This document shows positions 7,449 through 15,268 of a stretch of 41,843 bases of DNA, piece after piece (the stretch's first letter is position 1; every line of letters starts with the position of its first letter). Location: the NCBI RefSeq assembly GCF_030269545.1, contig NZ_BSTN01000037.1, positions 1 through 41,843 of the forward strand, written 5' to 3'. The position numbers were made by a program, and so were the translations under genes. Under the pieces are notes generated by a model. The model was not told the origin of the DNA and did no database searches. It was given only the letters and a program-made list of their open reading frames with translations. This DNA comes from Actinomadura sp. NBRC 104425 (GTDB lineage Bacteria; Actinomycetota; Actinomycetes; Streptosporangiales; Streptosporangiaceae).

Positions 7449-7961
7449 ATGCAGATCACGCTGGTTCAGGGGGACATCACCGAGCAGCAGGTGGACGCGG
7501 TGGTGAACGCGGCCAACTCGTCCCTGCTCGGCGGAGGCGGAGTGGACGGCGCCATCCACCGCAGGGGCGGCCCGCAGATCCTGGAGGAGTGCCGCAGGCT
7601 GCGCGCCGCCCAGTACGCCGGGGGCCTGCCGACGGGCCAGGCCGTGGCCACCACCGCCGGACGGTTGCCCGCCCGCTGGGTGATCCACACGGTGGGGCCG
7701 GTCTACTCGGCCTCCGAGGACCGGTCGGAGCTGCTGGCGTCCTGCTACCGCGAGTCGCTGCGCGTGGCCGACGATCTGGGCGCGCGGTCGGTCGCGTTCC
7801 CCGCGGTGTCGGCCGGTATCTACGGCTGGCCCATGGACGACGCGGCGCGCATCGCGGTGCGGACCGTGCGCGGCACGGCCACCACCGTGCAGGACGTGCG
7901 GTTCGTGCTGTTCACGCCGGACGCCTACGAGGCGTTCGCCAAGGCCGTCGGCGACGGCTGA
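7449..7961 (+). CDS. Macrodomain protein, O-acetyl-ADP-ribose deacetylase type
   Basis: This 170-residue single macrodomain belongs to the MacroD/YmdB class. LVQGDIT begins the fold. VVNAANSSLLGGGGVDGAIH carries the ADP-ribose binding asparagines and the catalytic Asp33. AVSAGIYGWP is the diphosphate loop. The family hydrolyses O-acetyl-ADP-ribose and mono-ADP-ribose esters on Asp/Glu or terminal phosphates. GGGGAGGTGA about 8 nt before the ATG is a strong ribosome binding site. No ADP-ribosyltransferase or sirtuin lies nearby, so its physiological partner is not indicated. Confidence 0.94.
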   Translation: MQITLVQGDITEQQVDAVVNAANSSLLGGGGVDGAIHRRGGPQILEECRRLRAAQYAGGLPTGQAVATTAGRLPARWVIHTVGPVYSASEDRSELLASCYRESLRVADDLGARSVAFPAVSAGIYGWPMDDAARIAVRTVRGTATTVQDVRFVLFTPDAYEAFAKAVGDG

Positions 7962-7964
7962 GCA

Positions 7965-7994
7965 CCCCGGGCCCGTGGGCATGCGGGCCCGGGG
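7965..7994. terminator. Bidirectional hairpin between convergent genes
   Basis: CCCCGGGCCCG pairs with CGGGCCCGGGG (11 bp, 8-nt loop). It lies between the macrodomain stop and the convergent acyl-CoA synthetase stop and can serve both transcripts. Confidence 0.7.
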
Positions 7995-8003
7995 CGCGGG
8001 GCG

Positions 8004-9644
8004 TCAGGCATCGGCGGCCAGGGCGCGGGCGGCGGCGTAGTCGGCCTTGCCGTTGGGCAGGCGCAGGCTGCGCCGCGTCCGCGCGAACGCCTTGGGGATC
8101 TTGTATCGGGCCAGGTGGCGGGCGCATCCGTCGCGCAGCTGCGCATCACTCGGGCCGTCGTCGTCTCCGTCGCCGGCCACCCGCAGCACGGCGACGATCT
8201 CGGTGCCCCACCGCTCGCTCGGTCGCCCCACGACCAGGGCGTCCAGCACGCCCGGCAGGTCGCGCAGCACGCCCTCCACCTCTTCGGCGAACACCTTCTC
8301 CCCGCCGGTGTTGATCGTGGTGGCCTCGCGGCCGTGCACCTCGACCGTCCCGTCGGCCAGCAGCCGGGCCCGGTCGCCGGCGATGACGACGCGTTCGCCG
8401 TCCACGGTGCGGAAGGTGGCGGCGGTGCGCTCGGGGTCGCCCAGGTAGCCGAGCGGGATCGTACCGGCCTTGGCCAGCCAGCCCAGCTCGTCCTCGCCGG
8501 GGGACAGGCGGCGGGTGCGGTCGGCGCTCACCACCCGCGCCTCGGGCGTCGGGACGAACGGGCCGTCGGCGGCGCCGCGCCGGGTCACCTGGAAGCCCGA
8601 CTCCGAGGAGCCCAGCACGTCCACGATCCGCACGTGCGGCAGCCGCTCCTGCAGCCGCCGCTTGACGTCCGGGCTGATCGCGGCGGCCGAGTTCAGCAGC
8701 GTGCGCAGCTCGGGCAGCTCGACCTCGCCGCGCTCCAGCTCCGCCAGAATGGGCCGGGCGAACGCGTCGCCGACCACCGGGATCCGGGTGACGCGCTCGC
8801 GCGCGGCCGTGGCCACCAGGTCGGCGGCGTCCAGCCCGTCGGTCCGGCCGGGGAACACCACGCAGGCGCCGCCGCACCAGCCGCCCAGCGCCGACCACGT
8901 GCCGCCGCCGTGCATCAGCGGCGGGCCGACCAGCACCCGGTGCCGGGAGCGCTTGGCGCGTTCGACGGCCTCGTCCAGGTCGGTGATGGGCGTCCCATCG
9001 CGGCGGGCCAGGCCGAGCGGGCCGATCATCAGGTCGCCGATCCGCCACAGCACGCCCTTGGGCAGCCCGGTCGTCCCGCCCGTGTAGAGGATGTGCAGGT
9101 CGCCGGGGTCGGGCCGGACGCCGTCGAGCGGGGTCGCGGGGGCCTCGGCCAGCGCGGTCTCGTAGTCCAGCGCGCCGGGCGCGAGGGGCGTGCCGGAGTC
9201 GTCGGGCACCTGGATCAGCAGCGGGGCCCGGTCGAGCCGCTTGGCCACGCGCTCGATCACGGGGGCGAAGCAGGCGTGGTAGAGGATGGCGGCCGGGCGG
9301 GCGTCGCCGAACAGCTGCGCCAGCTCGTCGTCGACGTACCGGTAGTTGACGTTGAACGGCGCGACGCGGGCCTTGTGCGCGCCCAGCAGCCCCTCCAGGT
9401 ACTCGGGCCCGTTGTGCAGGTAGAGCGCCAGGTGGTCGTGCGGCGACTCCCACGGGTGAGCGGCCTCGCCCCGTACGCCGAGGCCGTGGGCGTGCAGGAC
9501 GTGCGCCAGCCGCCGCGTCCGCTCGGCCACCTCGGCCCAGGTGCGCCTGCCGTCGCGCCACACCACGCACTCGCGGTCGGGCACCGCGGCGGCGATCGCC
9601 TCGTGCAGGGTCGCCAGGTCGAGTTGCGCCTTCGGCTGCGGCAT
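8004..9644 (-). CDS. Acyl-CoA synthetase-like AMP-binding enzyme (FadD type)
   Basis: This 546-residue member of the ANL superfamily activates a carboxylic acid as the acyl adenylate and then the CoA thioester. The P-loop-like motif LYTGGTTGLPKGVLW, the A5 region LGSSESG, the GDRARLLADG adenylate-binding motif, GREATTINTGGEKVFAEEVE and the catalytic-lysine region LPNGKADY are all intact and in order. It resembles actinobacterial FadD enzymes of lipid and sterol side-chain metabolism; the chain preference is unknown. The ATG at 9644 follows AAGGGAG at 5 nt; the overlapping GTG at 9650 is too close to it. It is a single gene with a divergent methyltransferase gene 220 bases upstream. Confidence 0.92.
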   Translation of the reverse strand: MPQPKAQLDLATLHEAIAAAVPDRECVVWRDGRRTWAEVAERTRRLAHVLHAHGLGVRGEAAHPWESPHDHLALYLHNGPEYLEGLLGAHKARVAPFNVNYRYVDDELAQLFGDARPAAILYHACFAPVIERVAKRLDRAPLLIQVPDDSGTPLAPGALDYETALAEAPATPLDGVRPDPGDLHILYTGGTTGLPKGVLWRIGDLMIGPLGLARRDGTPITDLDEAVERAKRSRHRVLVGPPLMHGGGTWSALGGWCGGACVVFPGRTDGLDAADLVATAARERVTRIPVVGDAFARPILAELERGEVELPELRTLLNSAAAISPDVKRRLQERLPHVRIVDVLGSSESGFQVTRRGAADGPFVPTPEARVVSADRTRRLSPGEDELGWLAKAGTIPLGYLGDPERTAATFRTVDGERVVIAGDRARLLADGTVEVHGREATTINTGGEKVFAEEVEGVLRDLPGVLDALVVGRPSERWGTEIVAVLRVAGDGDDDGPSDAQLRDGCARHLARYKIPKAFARTRRSLRLPNGKADYAAARALAADA

Positions 9645-9864
9645 CGGCACTCCCTTCGCACACGCTCCAGGAAATCACCGTAACCAAATACTTACCGAAT
9701 CTCATTCAGTTGTGGCGAAAAACGCCCGGCGTGTCCGTGTTCGCCCTGCCCACCGCCGGGGGCGACGGCCATGACCACATGGTCGTGCACCGCCGGTTCG
9801 CCGGACGACCTGGCCGGAAGCGGCAACGACCTGTGCACAACAGGACACACGGCACAATCACTGC

Positions 9865-10689
9865 GTGACCCCCCGCACGACCAGGCCCCGGGGAGAGGTC
9901 ACCCGGGGCACCACCGCCCCCAACCGGCTGCGCCGCGTCGACCGCTGGATCACCGCCACCCAGACCGGCCCCCTGCGCACCGGCCCGCGCCCCCTCGTCG
10001 TCGACCTCGGCTACGGCGCGTCACCCGTCACCACCGTCGAGCTGTACACGCGGCTGCGGCGCGTGTCCCCGCGCGCGGAGGTCGTCGGCATCGAGATCGA
10101 ACCCGCGCGCGTCGCCGCCGGCCTGGCCTTCCTGGACAAGGCACCCGGCCGCTACCAGGGGCTGTCGTTCCTGCGCGGCGGCTTCGAACTGCCCGTCGAA
10201 CGGCCGCCCGTCCTCGTCCGCGCCTTCAACGTGCTGCGGCAGTACCCGGAGGCCGCGGCCTGGCAGGCGTGGGACGAGCTGTCCGCGCGGCTGGCGCCCG
10301 GCGGCGTCCTGGTCGAGGGCACCTGCGACGAGATCGGCCGCCGCGCCGTCTGGGTGACGCTGCGCGGCGGCCGACCGCAGACCATCACCTTCGCCACCCA
10401 CGTGGCGTCCCTGGAACACCCCTCCGACCTGGCCGAACGCCTCCCCAAGACGCTGATCCACCGCAACGTGCCCGGGGAGCGGGTGCACGCGCTGCTGAGC
10501 GCCTTCGACCGCTGCTGGGCGATGGCCGCACCCCACTCGGCGTTCGGCCCCCGCGCCCGGTGGATCGAGGCGGTCGCCCTGCTCGCCCGCACCCACCCGG
10601 TGCACACCCGCCCGCCCCTCGGGGGCCGGGCGCGCTGGCGGCTGGGCGAAGTCACCCTCCCCTGGTCGGCCGTGGCGCCCGGCCCGTGA
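9865..10689 (+). CDS. Class I SAM-dependent methyltransferase family protein
   Basis: This 274-residue protein has a Rossmann-type SAM site. VVDLGYGASPVTTVEL is motif I, VVGIEIEPARV is motif II with the acidic ribose ligand, and LAPGGVLVEGTCDE is a post-motif segment. The GYGASP loop and the C-terminal half are typical of an uncharacterised actinobacterial family; substrate unknown. There is no signal peptide or membrane segment. The GTG at 9865 has no ribosome binding site, but CACAAT at 9853-9858 would place transcription at or next to it, suggesting a leaderless message. It converges with the SDR gene 12 bases away. Confidence 0.85.
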   Translation: MTPRTTRPRGEVTRGTTAPNRLRRVDRWITATQTGPLRTGPRPLVVDLGYGASPVTTVELYTRLRRVSPRAEVVGIEIEPARVAAGLAFLDKAPGRYQGLSFLRGGFELPVERPPVLVRAFNVLRQYPEAAAWQAWDELSARLAPGGVLVEGTCDEIGRRAVWVTLRGGRPQTITFATHVASLEHPSDLAERLPKTLIHRNVPGERVHALLSAFDRCWAMAAPHSAFGPRARWIEAVALLARTHPVHTRPPLGGRARWRLGEVTLPWSAVAPGP

Positions 10690-10701
10690 CGCGTCGCGCG
10701 C

Positions 10702-11460
10702 TCAGACCCGGTGGACCTTGTGCGCGGCCGCCTGGACGCGGGGCTGCACGTCGATGCGGTCGATGTTGACGTGCGACGGCCGCGTCACCACCCACGCCAC
10801 GCAGTCGGCCACGTCCTCGGCTACCAGGGGCTCCGGGACGCCCGCGTAGGTCTGCTCGGCCTTTTCCGCGTCGCCGCGGAACCGCACCAGGGAGAACTCC
10901 TCGGTCTTCACCATGCCCGGCGCGATCTCGGTGATCCGCACCGGCTCGGCCACCAGCTCCAGACGCATGACCTCGTTCACCGCGTACGCGCCGAACTTGG
11001 CCGCGTTGTAGCCCGCGCCGCCCTCGTACGGCTGGTGCGCGGCCAGGGACGTGATATTGACCACGTGCCCGTCGCCACTGGCGATCAGCTTGGGCAGCAG
11101 CGCCTTGGTGACCCGCAGCAGCCCCAGCACGTTGATGTCGTACATGCGGGCCCAGTCGGCGGGGTTCGCCTCGGCCACAGGCTCCAGCCCGAGCGCGCCG
11201 CCGGCGTTGTTGACCAGCACGTGGCACGTGTCGACCGCCGCGGCCAGGGCGTCCACCGACTCCTGCGAGGTCACGTCCAGCGTCACCGCGACCGCCTTGC
11301 CCGCGCCCGGCACGTTCTCGGCGATCTCCTTGGCCAGGGCGTCCAGCCGGTCGCGCCGCCGCGCCGCCAGCACCACGTTGAACCCCTCGGCGGCCAGCCG
11401 TCTGGCCGTAGCCGCCCCGATACCGCTGCTTGCTCCGGTCACTACCGCCGTCTTACGCAT
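10702..11460 (-). CDS. SDR-family NADP-dependent oxidoreductase
   Basis: This 252-residue classical short-chain dehydrogenase has TGASSGIG (8-15) as cofactor loop, AARR after beta2 (suggesting NADP preference), LVNNAGG (83-89) and the full catalytic tetrad Asn110, Ser138, Tyr151 and Lys155. APGMVKTEEFSLVRF follows as usual. It resembles the YdfG-like serine/3-hydroxy acid dehydrogenase group, but the substrate is not determined. The ATG at 11460 has only a G-rich sequence just upstream. It is divergent from mshA with 159 bases between. Confidence 0.92.
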   Translation of the reverse strand: MRKTAVVTGASSGIGAATARRLAAEGFNVVLAARRRDRLDALAKEIAENVPGAGKAVAVTLDVTSQESVDALAAAVDTCHVLVNNAGGALGLEPVAEANPADWARMYDINVLGLLRVTKALLPKLIASGDGHVVNITSLAAHQPYEGGAGYNAAKFGAYAVNEVMRLELVAEPVRITEIAPGMVKTEEFSLVRFRGDAEKAEQTYAGVPEPLVAEDVADCVAWVVTRPSHVNIDRIDVQPRVQAAAHKVHRV

Positions 11461-11619
11461 GCCCCCCAGCTTTGCAGGACACGACCGGTGCGCGCACAGC
11501 CGGGACCGGGGCTCGGCCGCGCCGTGACATCGATCACGGCCAAGGCGCACCCGGTTGGCGACCATCGCCCGGGAACACCGATGCGGGGGGATAGGTTGCA
11601 GTAGCGGAGGTGGTGTCCG

Positions 11620-12930
11620 GTGCCGCGTCGAATCAACCATGTTGCGACGATCAGCGTTCACACGTCCCCTCTCGACCAGCCCGGTACCGGAGACGCGGGC
11701 GGCATGAACGTGTACGTCGTCGAGGTGGCCAAACGGCTCGCGGCACGCGGCGTCGAGGTGGACATCTTCACCCGCGCCACCTCGCGCGCGCTCCCGCCCG
11801 TCGTCGAACTGGCCCCCGGCGTCGTCGTCCGCAACGTCGTCGCGGGGCCGTTCGAGGAGCTGGACAAGACCGAACTGCCCCGCCACCTGTGCGGCTTCAC
11901 CACCGAGGTGCTGCGCGCCGAAGCCGACCACGACCCCGGCCACTACGACCTCCTGCACACCCACTACTGGCTGTCCGGGCAGCCCGGATGGACCGCCAAA
12001 CGCCGGTGGGGCGTGCCGCTGGTGCACTCGATGCACACCATGGCCAAGGTCAAGAACACCGCGCTCGCCGACGGCGACACGCCCGAGCCGCAGGACCGCG
12101 TCGAGGGCGAGGAACGGATCGTCCGGACCGCCGACCGGCTCGTCGCCAACACCGCCGAGGAGGCCGGCCAGCTCACCCGGCTGTACGGGGCGCGGCCGTC
12201 CCAGGTCGAGGTCGTCGCCCCCGGCGTGGACCTGTCGGTCTTCCGGCCCGGCACCGCGCTCGCCCGCGGGCTGCTGCCGCACCGCACCGGACCCGCCCGC
12301 CGCCGCCTCGGCCTGCCGCGCGACGCCTACGTCCTGCTGTTCGTCGGCCGCATCCAGCCGCTCAAGGCCCCCGACGTGCTGCTGCGCGCCGCCGCGCGGA
12401 TGCTCGCCGACGAGCCGCGCCTGCGCGGACGGCTGGTCGTCGCGGTCGTCGGCGGCCCCAGCGGCAGCGCCCGCTGCCGCCCCGAGGGCCTGCGCTCCCT
12501 GGCCGCCGAACTCGGCCTGGCGGACGTGGTGCGCTTCGAACCGCCCTGCCCCCAACCTGAGCTGGCCGACTGGTACCGCGCCGCCGACGTCACCGTCGTC
12601 CCGTCGCACAGCGAGTCGTTCGGCCTGGTTGCGGTGGAGTCCCAGGCGTGCGGCACGCCCGTCGTCGCGTCCGCCGTGGACGGGCTGCGCACCGCCGTGC
12701 GCGACGGCGAGTCCGGTGTGCTGATCGCGGGCCACGACCCCGCCGACTACGCCGCCGTTCTGCGCCGCCTGCACGCCGAACCCGGGCTGCACGCCCGCCT
12801 CGCGCGCGGCGCCGTGCGACACGCCGAGCGTTTCGGGTGGGACGCCACCGTGGACCGCCTCCTGGAGGTGTATACCGGTGCACTGTCCACGTTCGCGACG
12901 TCCCGCATCCTCGCCGAGGTGACAGTGTGA
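11620..12930 (+). CDS. mshA: D-inositol-3-phosphate glycosyltransferase MshA
   Basis: This 436-residue GT4 enzyme makes the first committed step of mycothiol synthesis, joining GlcNAc from UDP-GlcNAc to 1-L-myo-inositol 1-phosphate. The N-terminal ISVHTSPLDQPGTGDAGGMN contains the donor loop and conserved GGMNVYV. LHTHYWLSG, VHSMHTMAKVKN, FVGRIQPLKAPDVLL and the EX7E motif HSESFGLVAVESQACG are characteristic of MshA rather than of other GT4 enzymes. The GTG start follows GGAGGTG at 7 nt. The last codons overlap the YbjN-domain gene (GTGA), so the two are translationally coupled, as commonly seen for this pair in actinobacteria. Confidence 0.97.
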   Translation: MPRRINHVATISVHTSPLDQPGTGDAGGMNVYVVEVAKRLAARGVEVDIFTRATSRALPPVVELAPGVVVRNVVAGPFEELDKTELPRHLCGFTTEVLRAEADHDPGHYDLLHTHYWLSGQPGWTAKRRWGVPLVHSMHTMAKVKNTALADGDTPEPQDRVEGEERIVRTADRLVANTAEEAGQLTRLYGARPSQVEVVAPGVDLSVFRPGTALARGLLPHRTGPARRRLGLPRDAYVLLFVGRIQPLKAPDVLLRAAARMLADEPRLRGRLVVAVVGGPSGSARCRPEGLRSLAAELGLADVVRFEPPCPQPELADWYRAADVTVVPSHSESFGLVAVESQACGTPVVASAVDGLRTAVRDGESGVLIAGHDPADYAAVLRRLHAEPGLHARLARGAVRHAERFGWDATVDRLLEVYTGALSTFATSRILAEVTV

Positions 12931-13442
12931 GTGCCGCAGGTTCCTCCGATCCGGTCTCGGTGATCGAGAAGACGCTGCGCGAGGCGGAACTGGAGTACCA
13001 GACGCCGCGCGACGGGGCGTTCCTGGTGAAGCTGCCCGGACAGCGCAAGCTCGCCACCATGACGTGGCTGATCGTCGGCGACCACAGCCTGCACGTCGAG
13101 GCGTTCTTCTGCCGCCGCCCCGACGAGAACCACGCCGAGTTCTACCGCTTCCTGCTGGAGCGCAACGGCCGCATGTACGGGGTGAGCTTCGCCCTGGACG
13201 AGGTCGGCGACGTCCACCTCGTCGGCCGCCTGCCGCTGGCCGCCATCACCCCCGACGAGATCGACCGGCTGCTCGGCTGCGTGCTGACCTACTCCGACGA
13301 CAACTTCAACAAGGCGCTGGAACTCGGCTTCAAGACCTCCATCCAGCGCGAGTGGGACTGGCGCGTCAAACGCGGCGAGAGCCTGGCCAACCTGCGGGCC
13401 TTCGCCTCCTTCGCCGACCCCGCCAACCGCGACCCGCGCTGA
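12927..13442 (+). CDS. YbjN domain-containing protein
   Basis: This 171-residue soluble protein has a YbjN/DUF1790-type fold related to type III secretion chaperones. The characteristic core is FCRRPDENHAEFYRFLLERN, then MYGVSFALDEVGDVHLVGRL and TPDEIDRLLGCVLTYSDDNF. Biochemical function is unknown. The GTG overlaps the mshA stop (GTGA) with GAGGTGA just upstream, a translational coupling that suggests related roles. The C-terminal IQREWDWRVKRGES is typical of the actinobacterial version. gpmA follows after 36 bases, possibly with its own leaderless promoter. Confidence 0.88.
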   Translation: MSAAGSSDPVSVIEKTLREAELEYQTPRDGAFLVKLPGQRKLATMTWLIVGDHSLHVEAFFCRRPDENHAEFYRFLLERNGRMYGVSFALDEVGDVHLVGRLPLAAITPDEIDRLLGCVLTYSDDNFNKALELGFKTSIQREWDWRVKRGESLANLRAFASFADPANRDPR

Positions 13443-13478
13443 CCCCCGGTTCACGCCGGACGGATAAGCTTCCTTGCC

Positions 13479-14225
13479 ATGGCGACCCTGGTACTGCTGC
13501 GGCATGGCGAAAGCGTCTGGAACGCGGAGGGGCTGTTCACCGGGTGGGTGGACGTCGACCTGTCCGCCAAGGGCGAGAGCGAGGCCACCAAGGGCGGCGA
13601 CCTGCTGCTCGACGCCGACATCACCCCCGACGTGGTGCACACCTCGCTGCTCAAGCGGGCGATCCGCACCGCCAACATCGCGCTGGATGTGGCCGACCTG
13701 CTGTGGATCCCGGTGCGCCGGTCCTGGCGGCTCAACGAGCGGCACTACGGCGCGCTGCAGGGCAAGAACAAGGCGCAGACCCGCGAGGAGTTCGGCGAGA
13801 AGCAGTTCATGATCTGGCGCCGCTCCTACGACACCCCGCCGCCGCCGATCAAGGACGACGACCCGCTGTCCCAGGTCAACGACCTGCGCTACGCCGGCCT
13901 TCCGTCCGAGCTGATCCCGCGCACCGAGTGCCTGGCCGACGTGGTCGACCGGCTGCTGCCGTACTGGTACGACGCGATCGTCCCCGATCTGGCCGCGGGC
14001 CGCACCGTCCTGGTCGCCGCGCACGGCAACTCGCTGCGCGCTCTGGTCAAGCACCTGGACGACATCTCCGACGAGGACATCGTCCACCTCAACATCCCCA
14101 CCGGCATCCCGCTGGTGTACGAACTCGACGACGACTTCGCCCCCCTCAAGCGCGGCGGCGAATACCTCGACCCGGCCGCCGCCAAGGCCGCCATCGAAGC
14201 CGTTGCGAACCAGGGCAAGAAGTAA
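13479..14225 (+). CDS. gpmA: 2,3-bisphosphoglycerate-dependent phosphoglycerate mutase
   Basis: This 248-residue glycolytic enzyme interconverts 3- and 2-phosphoglycerate through a phosphohistidine. LLRHGESVWNAEGLFTGWVD holds the phosphorylated His9. RSWRLNERHYGALQGKNK and VAAHGNSLRALVKHL carry the other catalytic residues. Length and motifs match the family throughout. There is no clear ribosome binding site, but TAAGCT at 13465-13470 lies 8 nt before the ATG, so a leaderless transcript in addition to read-through from mshA-YbjN is plausible. A long perfect hairpin terminates it 100 bases downstream. Confidence 0.97.
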   Translation: MATLVLLRHGESVWNAEGLFTGWVDVDLSAKGESEATKGGDLLLDADITPDVVHTSLLKRAIRTANIALDVADLLWIPVRRSWRLNERHYGALQGKNKAQTREEFGEKQFMIWRRSYDTPPPPIKDDDPLSQVNDLRYAGLPSELIPRTECLADVVDRLLPYWYDAIVPDLAAGRTVLVAAHGNSLRALVKHLDDISDEDIVHLNIPTGIPLVYELDDDFAPLKRGGEYLDPAAAKAAIEAVANQGKK

Positions 14226-14328
14226 CCCACCCGCCGCACCGCCCGGCAGCCGGCCCGTCACGGCATCGCATGCGGCCGCCCGGTGATGTGGGGCATGCCG
14301 GGCAACCCTTCAAAGAACGGCGAACGTG

Positions 14329-14365
14329 AAGGCCCCGTCCCCGCGTGACGCGGGGACGGGGCCTT
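14329..14365. terminator. Strong bidirectional terminator between gpmA and phoU
   Basis: A 17-bp perfect inverted repeat (AAGGCCCCGTCCCCGCG and its complement) surrounds a TGA loop, with A and T residues at the outer ends on either strand. It lies between convergent gpmA and phoU. Confidence 0.92.
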
Positions 14366-14386
14366 TCGCGGGTTCGGGGTTGTGGG

Positions 14387-15046
14387 TCAGGGGTCGACGA
14401 TCTCGGCGGGGCGCTGGCCGGTCACCATGTAGACGACGTTCTCGGCCACGTGCACGGCGTGGTCGGCGAACCGCTCGAAGTAGCGGCCCGCCAGGGTGAT
14501 GTCGACGGCGGGCTCGACGCCGTGCTTCCACTTGGGCGACAGCAGGATGTCGAACAGCTTGCGGTGCAGCCGGTCCATGGCGTTGTCGTCCTCGTCGAGC
14601 TCCAGGCCCATCTCCACGTCCCGCGCCGCGATCACGCTGCCGGTCTTGGCGATCATGCGCTCGGCGATCTGCCCCATCTCCAGCACGACGGCCTGCAGCT
14701 CCGGCGGGACCGCCGAGTCGGGGTGGCGGCGCCGGGCGGTCTTGGCGATGTGCACCGCCAGGTCGCCCATCCGCTCCAGGTCCCCGCTCATCCGCAGCGC
14801 GGTGATCAGGGTGCGCAGGTCCCCGGCGACCGGCTGCTGCCGCGCCATCAGGTCGAACACCGTCTCCTCGATCTCCGCGTCGATCTTGTTGACGTGCTCA
14901 TCGGCGCTGATGACCTCCTCCGACAGCCGCAGGTCGGCGTCGAGCAGGGCGGTCACCGCGCGGGCCATCGCGGATCGGACCAGCCGGGTCATCTCCACCA
15001 GCTTGTCCGAAAGGCCGTCGAGTTCCTCGTGGTAGAGGTCGCGCAC
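14387..15046 (-). CDS. phoU: Phosphate transport system regulator PhoU
   Basis: This 219-residue all-helical cytosolic protein signals between the Pst transporter and the SenX3-type kinase. Two PhoU repeats are visible, each with the acidic metal-binding motif: MSGDLERMGDLAVHIAK (first) and YFERFADHAVHVAENVVYMV (second). The N-terminus RDLYHEELDGLSDKLVEMTR is canonical. The GTG at 15046 was chosen because GAGG lies about 8 nt upstream and it gives the usual length; the frame stays open beyond it but is Pro-rich. It is divergent from senX3 across a PHO box, the arrangement known from Streptomyces phoU/phoRP. Confidence 0.95.
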   Translation of the reverse strand: MRDLYHEELDGLSDKLVEMTRLVRSAMARAVTALLDADLRLSEEVISADEHVNKIDAEIEETVFDLMARQQPVAGDLRTLITALRMSGDLERMGDLAVHIAKTARRRHPDSAVPPELQAVVLEMGQIAERMIAKTGSVIAARDVEMGLELDEDDNAMDRLHRKLFDILLSPKWKHGVEPAVDITLAGRYFERFADHAVHVAENVVYMVTGQRPAEIVDP

Positions 15047-15162
15047 TTGTGAATCCTCGCGTGTTCCGGGACGGGGGAAAGGACTGGGGAAAGGGAGTGG
15101 TCGGGGCACGGGCCGGGGGAACGGGCCACCGGGCGGACTCGCCCACGCCACAGCCTGCCCGA

Positions 15163-15195
15163 TGGGCATGAACGATGCCGAATGGCCGGGTGAAC
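15163..15195 (-). promoter_or_regulatory. PHO box: three contiguous 11-nt repeats
   Basis: Read on the minus strand: GTTCACCCGGC, CATTCGGCATC, GTTCATGCCCA. The three abutting 11-nt units, with GTTCA at the start of the first and third, match the PHO-box direct repeat structure bound by PhoP/RegX3 in actinobacteria. It lies between divergent phoU and senX3, so both are probably autoregulated by RegX3. Confidence 0.78.
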
Positions 15196-15255
15196 ATTGG
15201 AGGAACGCCGCCGCGTCCGGTACCCCTGCGGTGTCTGACAGGCGTCAATAACACT

Positions 15256-15261
15256 TACGAT
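15256..15261 (+). promoter_or_regulatory. -10 hexamer of senX3 (leaderless start)
   Basis: TACGAT ends 7 nt before the GTG at 15269. No ribosome binding site precedes this GTG, which fits transcription starting at the initiation codon. Confidence 0.5.
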
Positions 15262-15268
15262 CCCATAT

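Noticed and set aside
14329..14365. Long palindrome considered as an operator
   Set aside because: Its position between convergent genes, the 3-nt loop and the flanking A/T residues fit a bidirectional terminator better.
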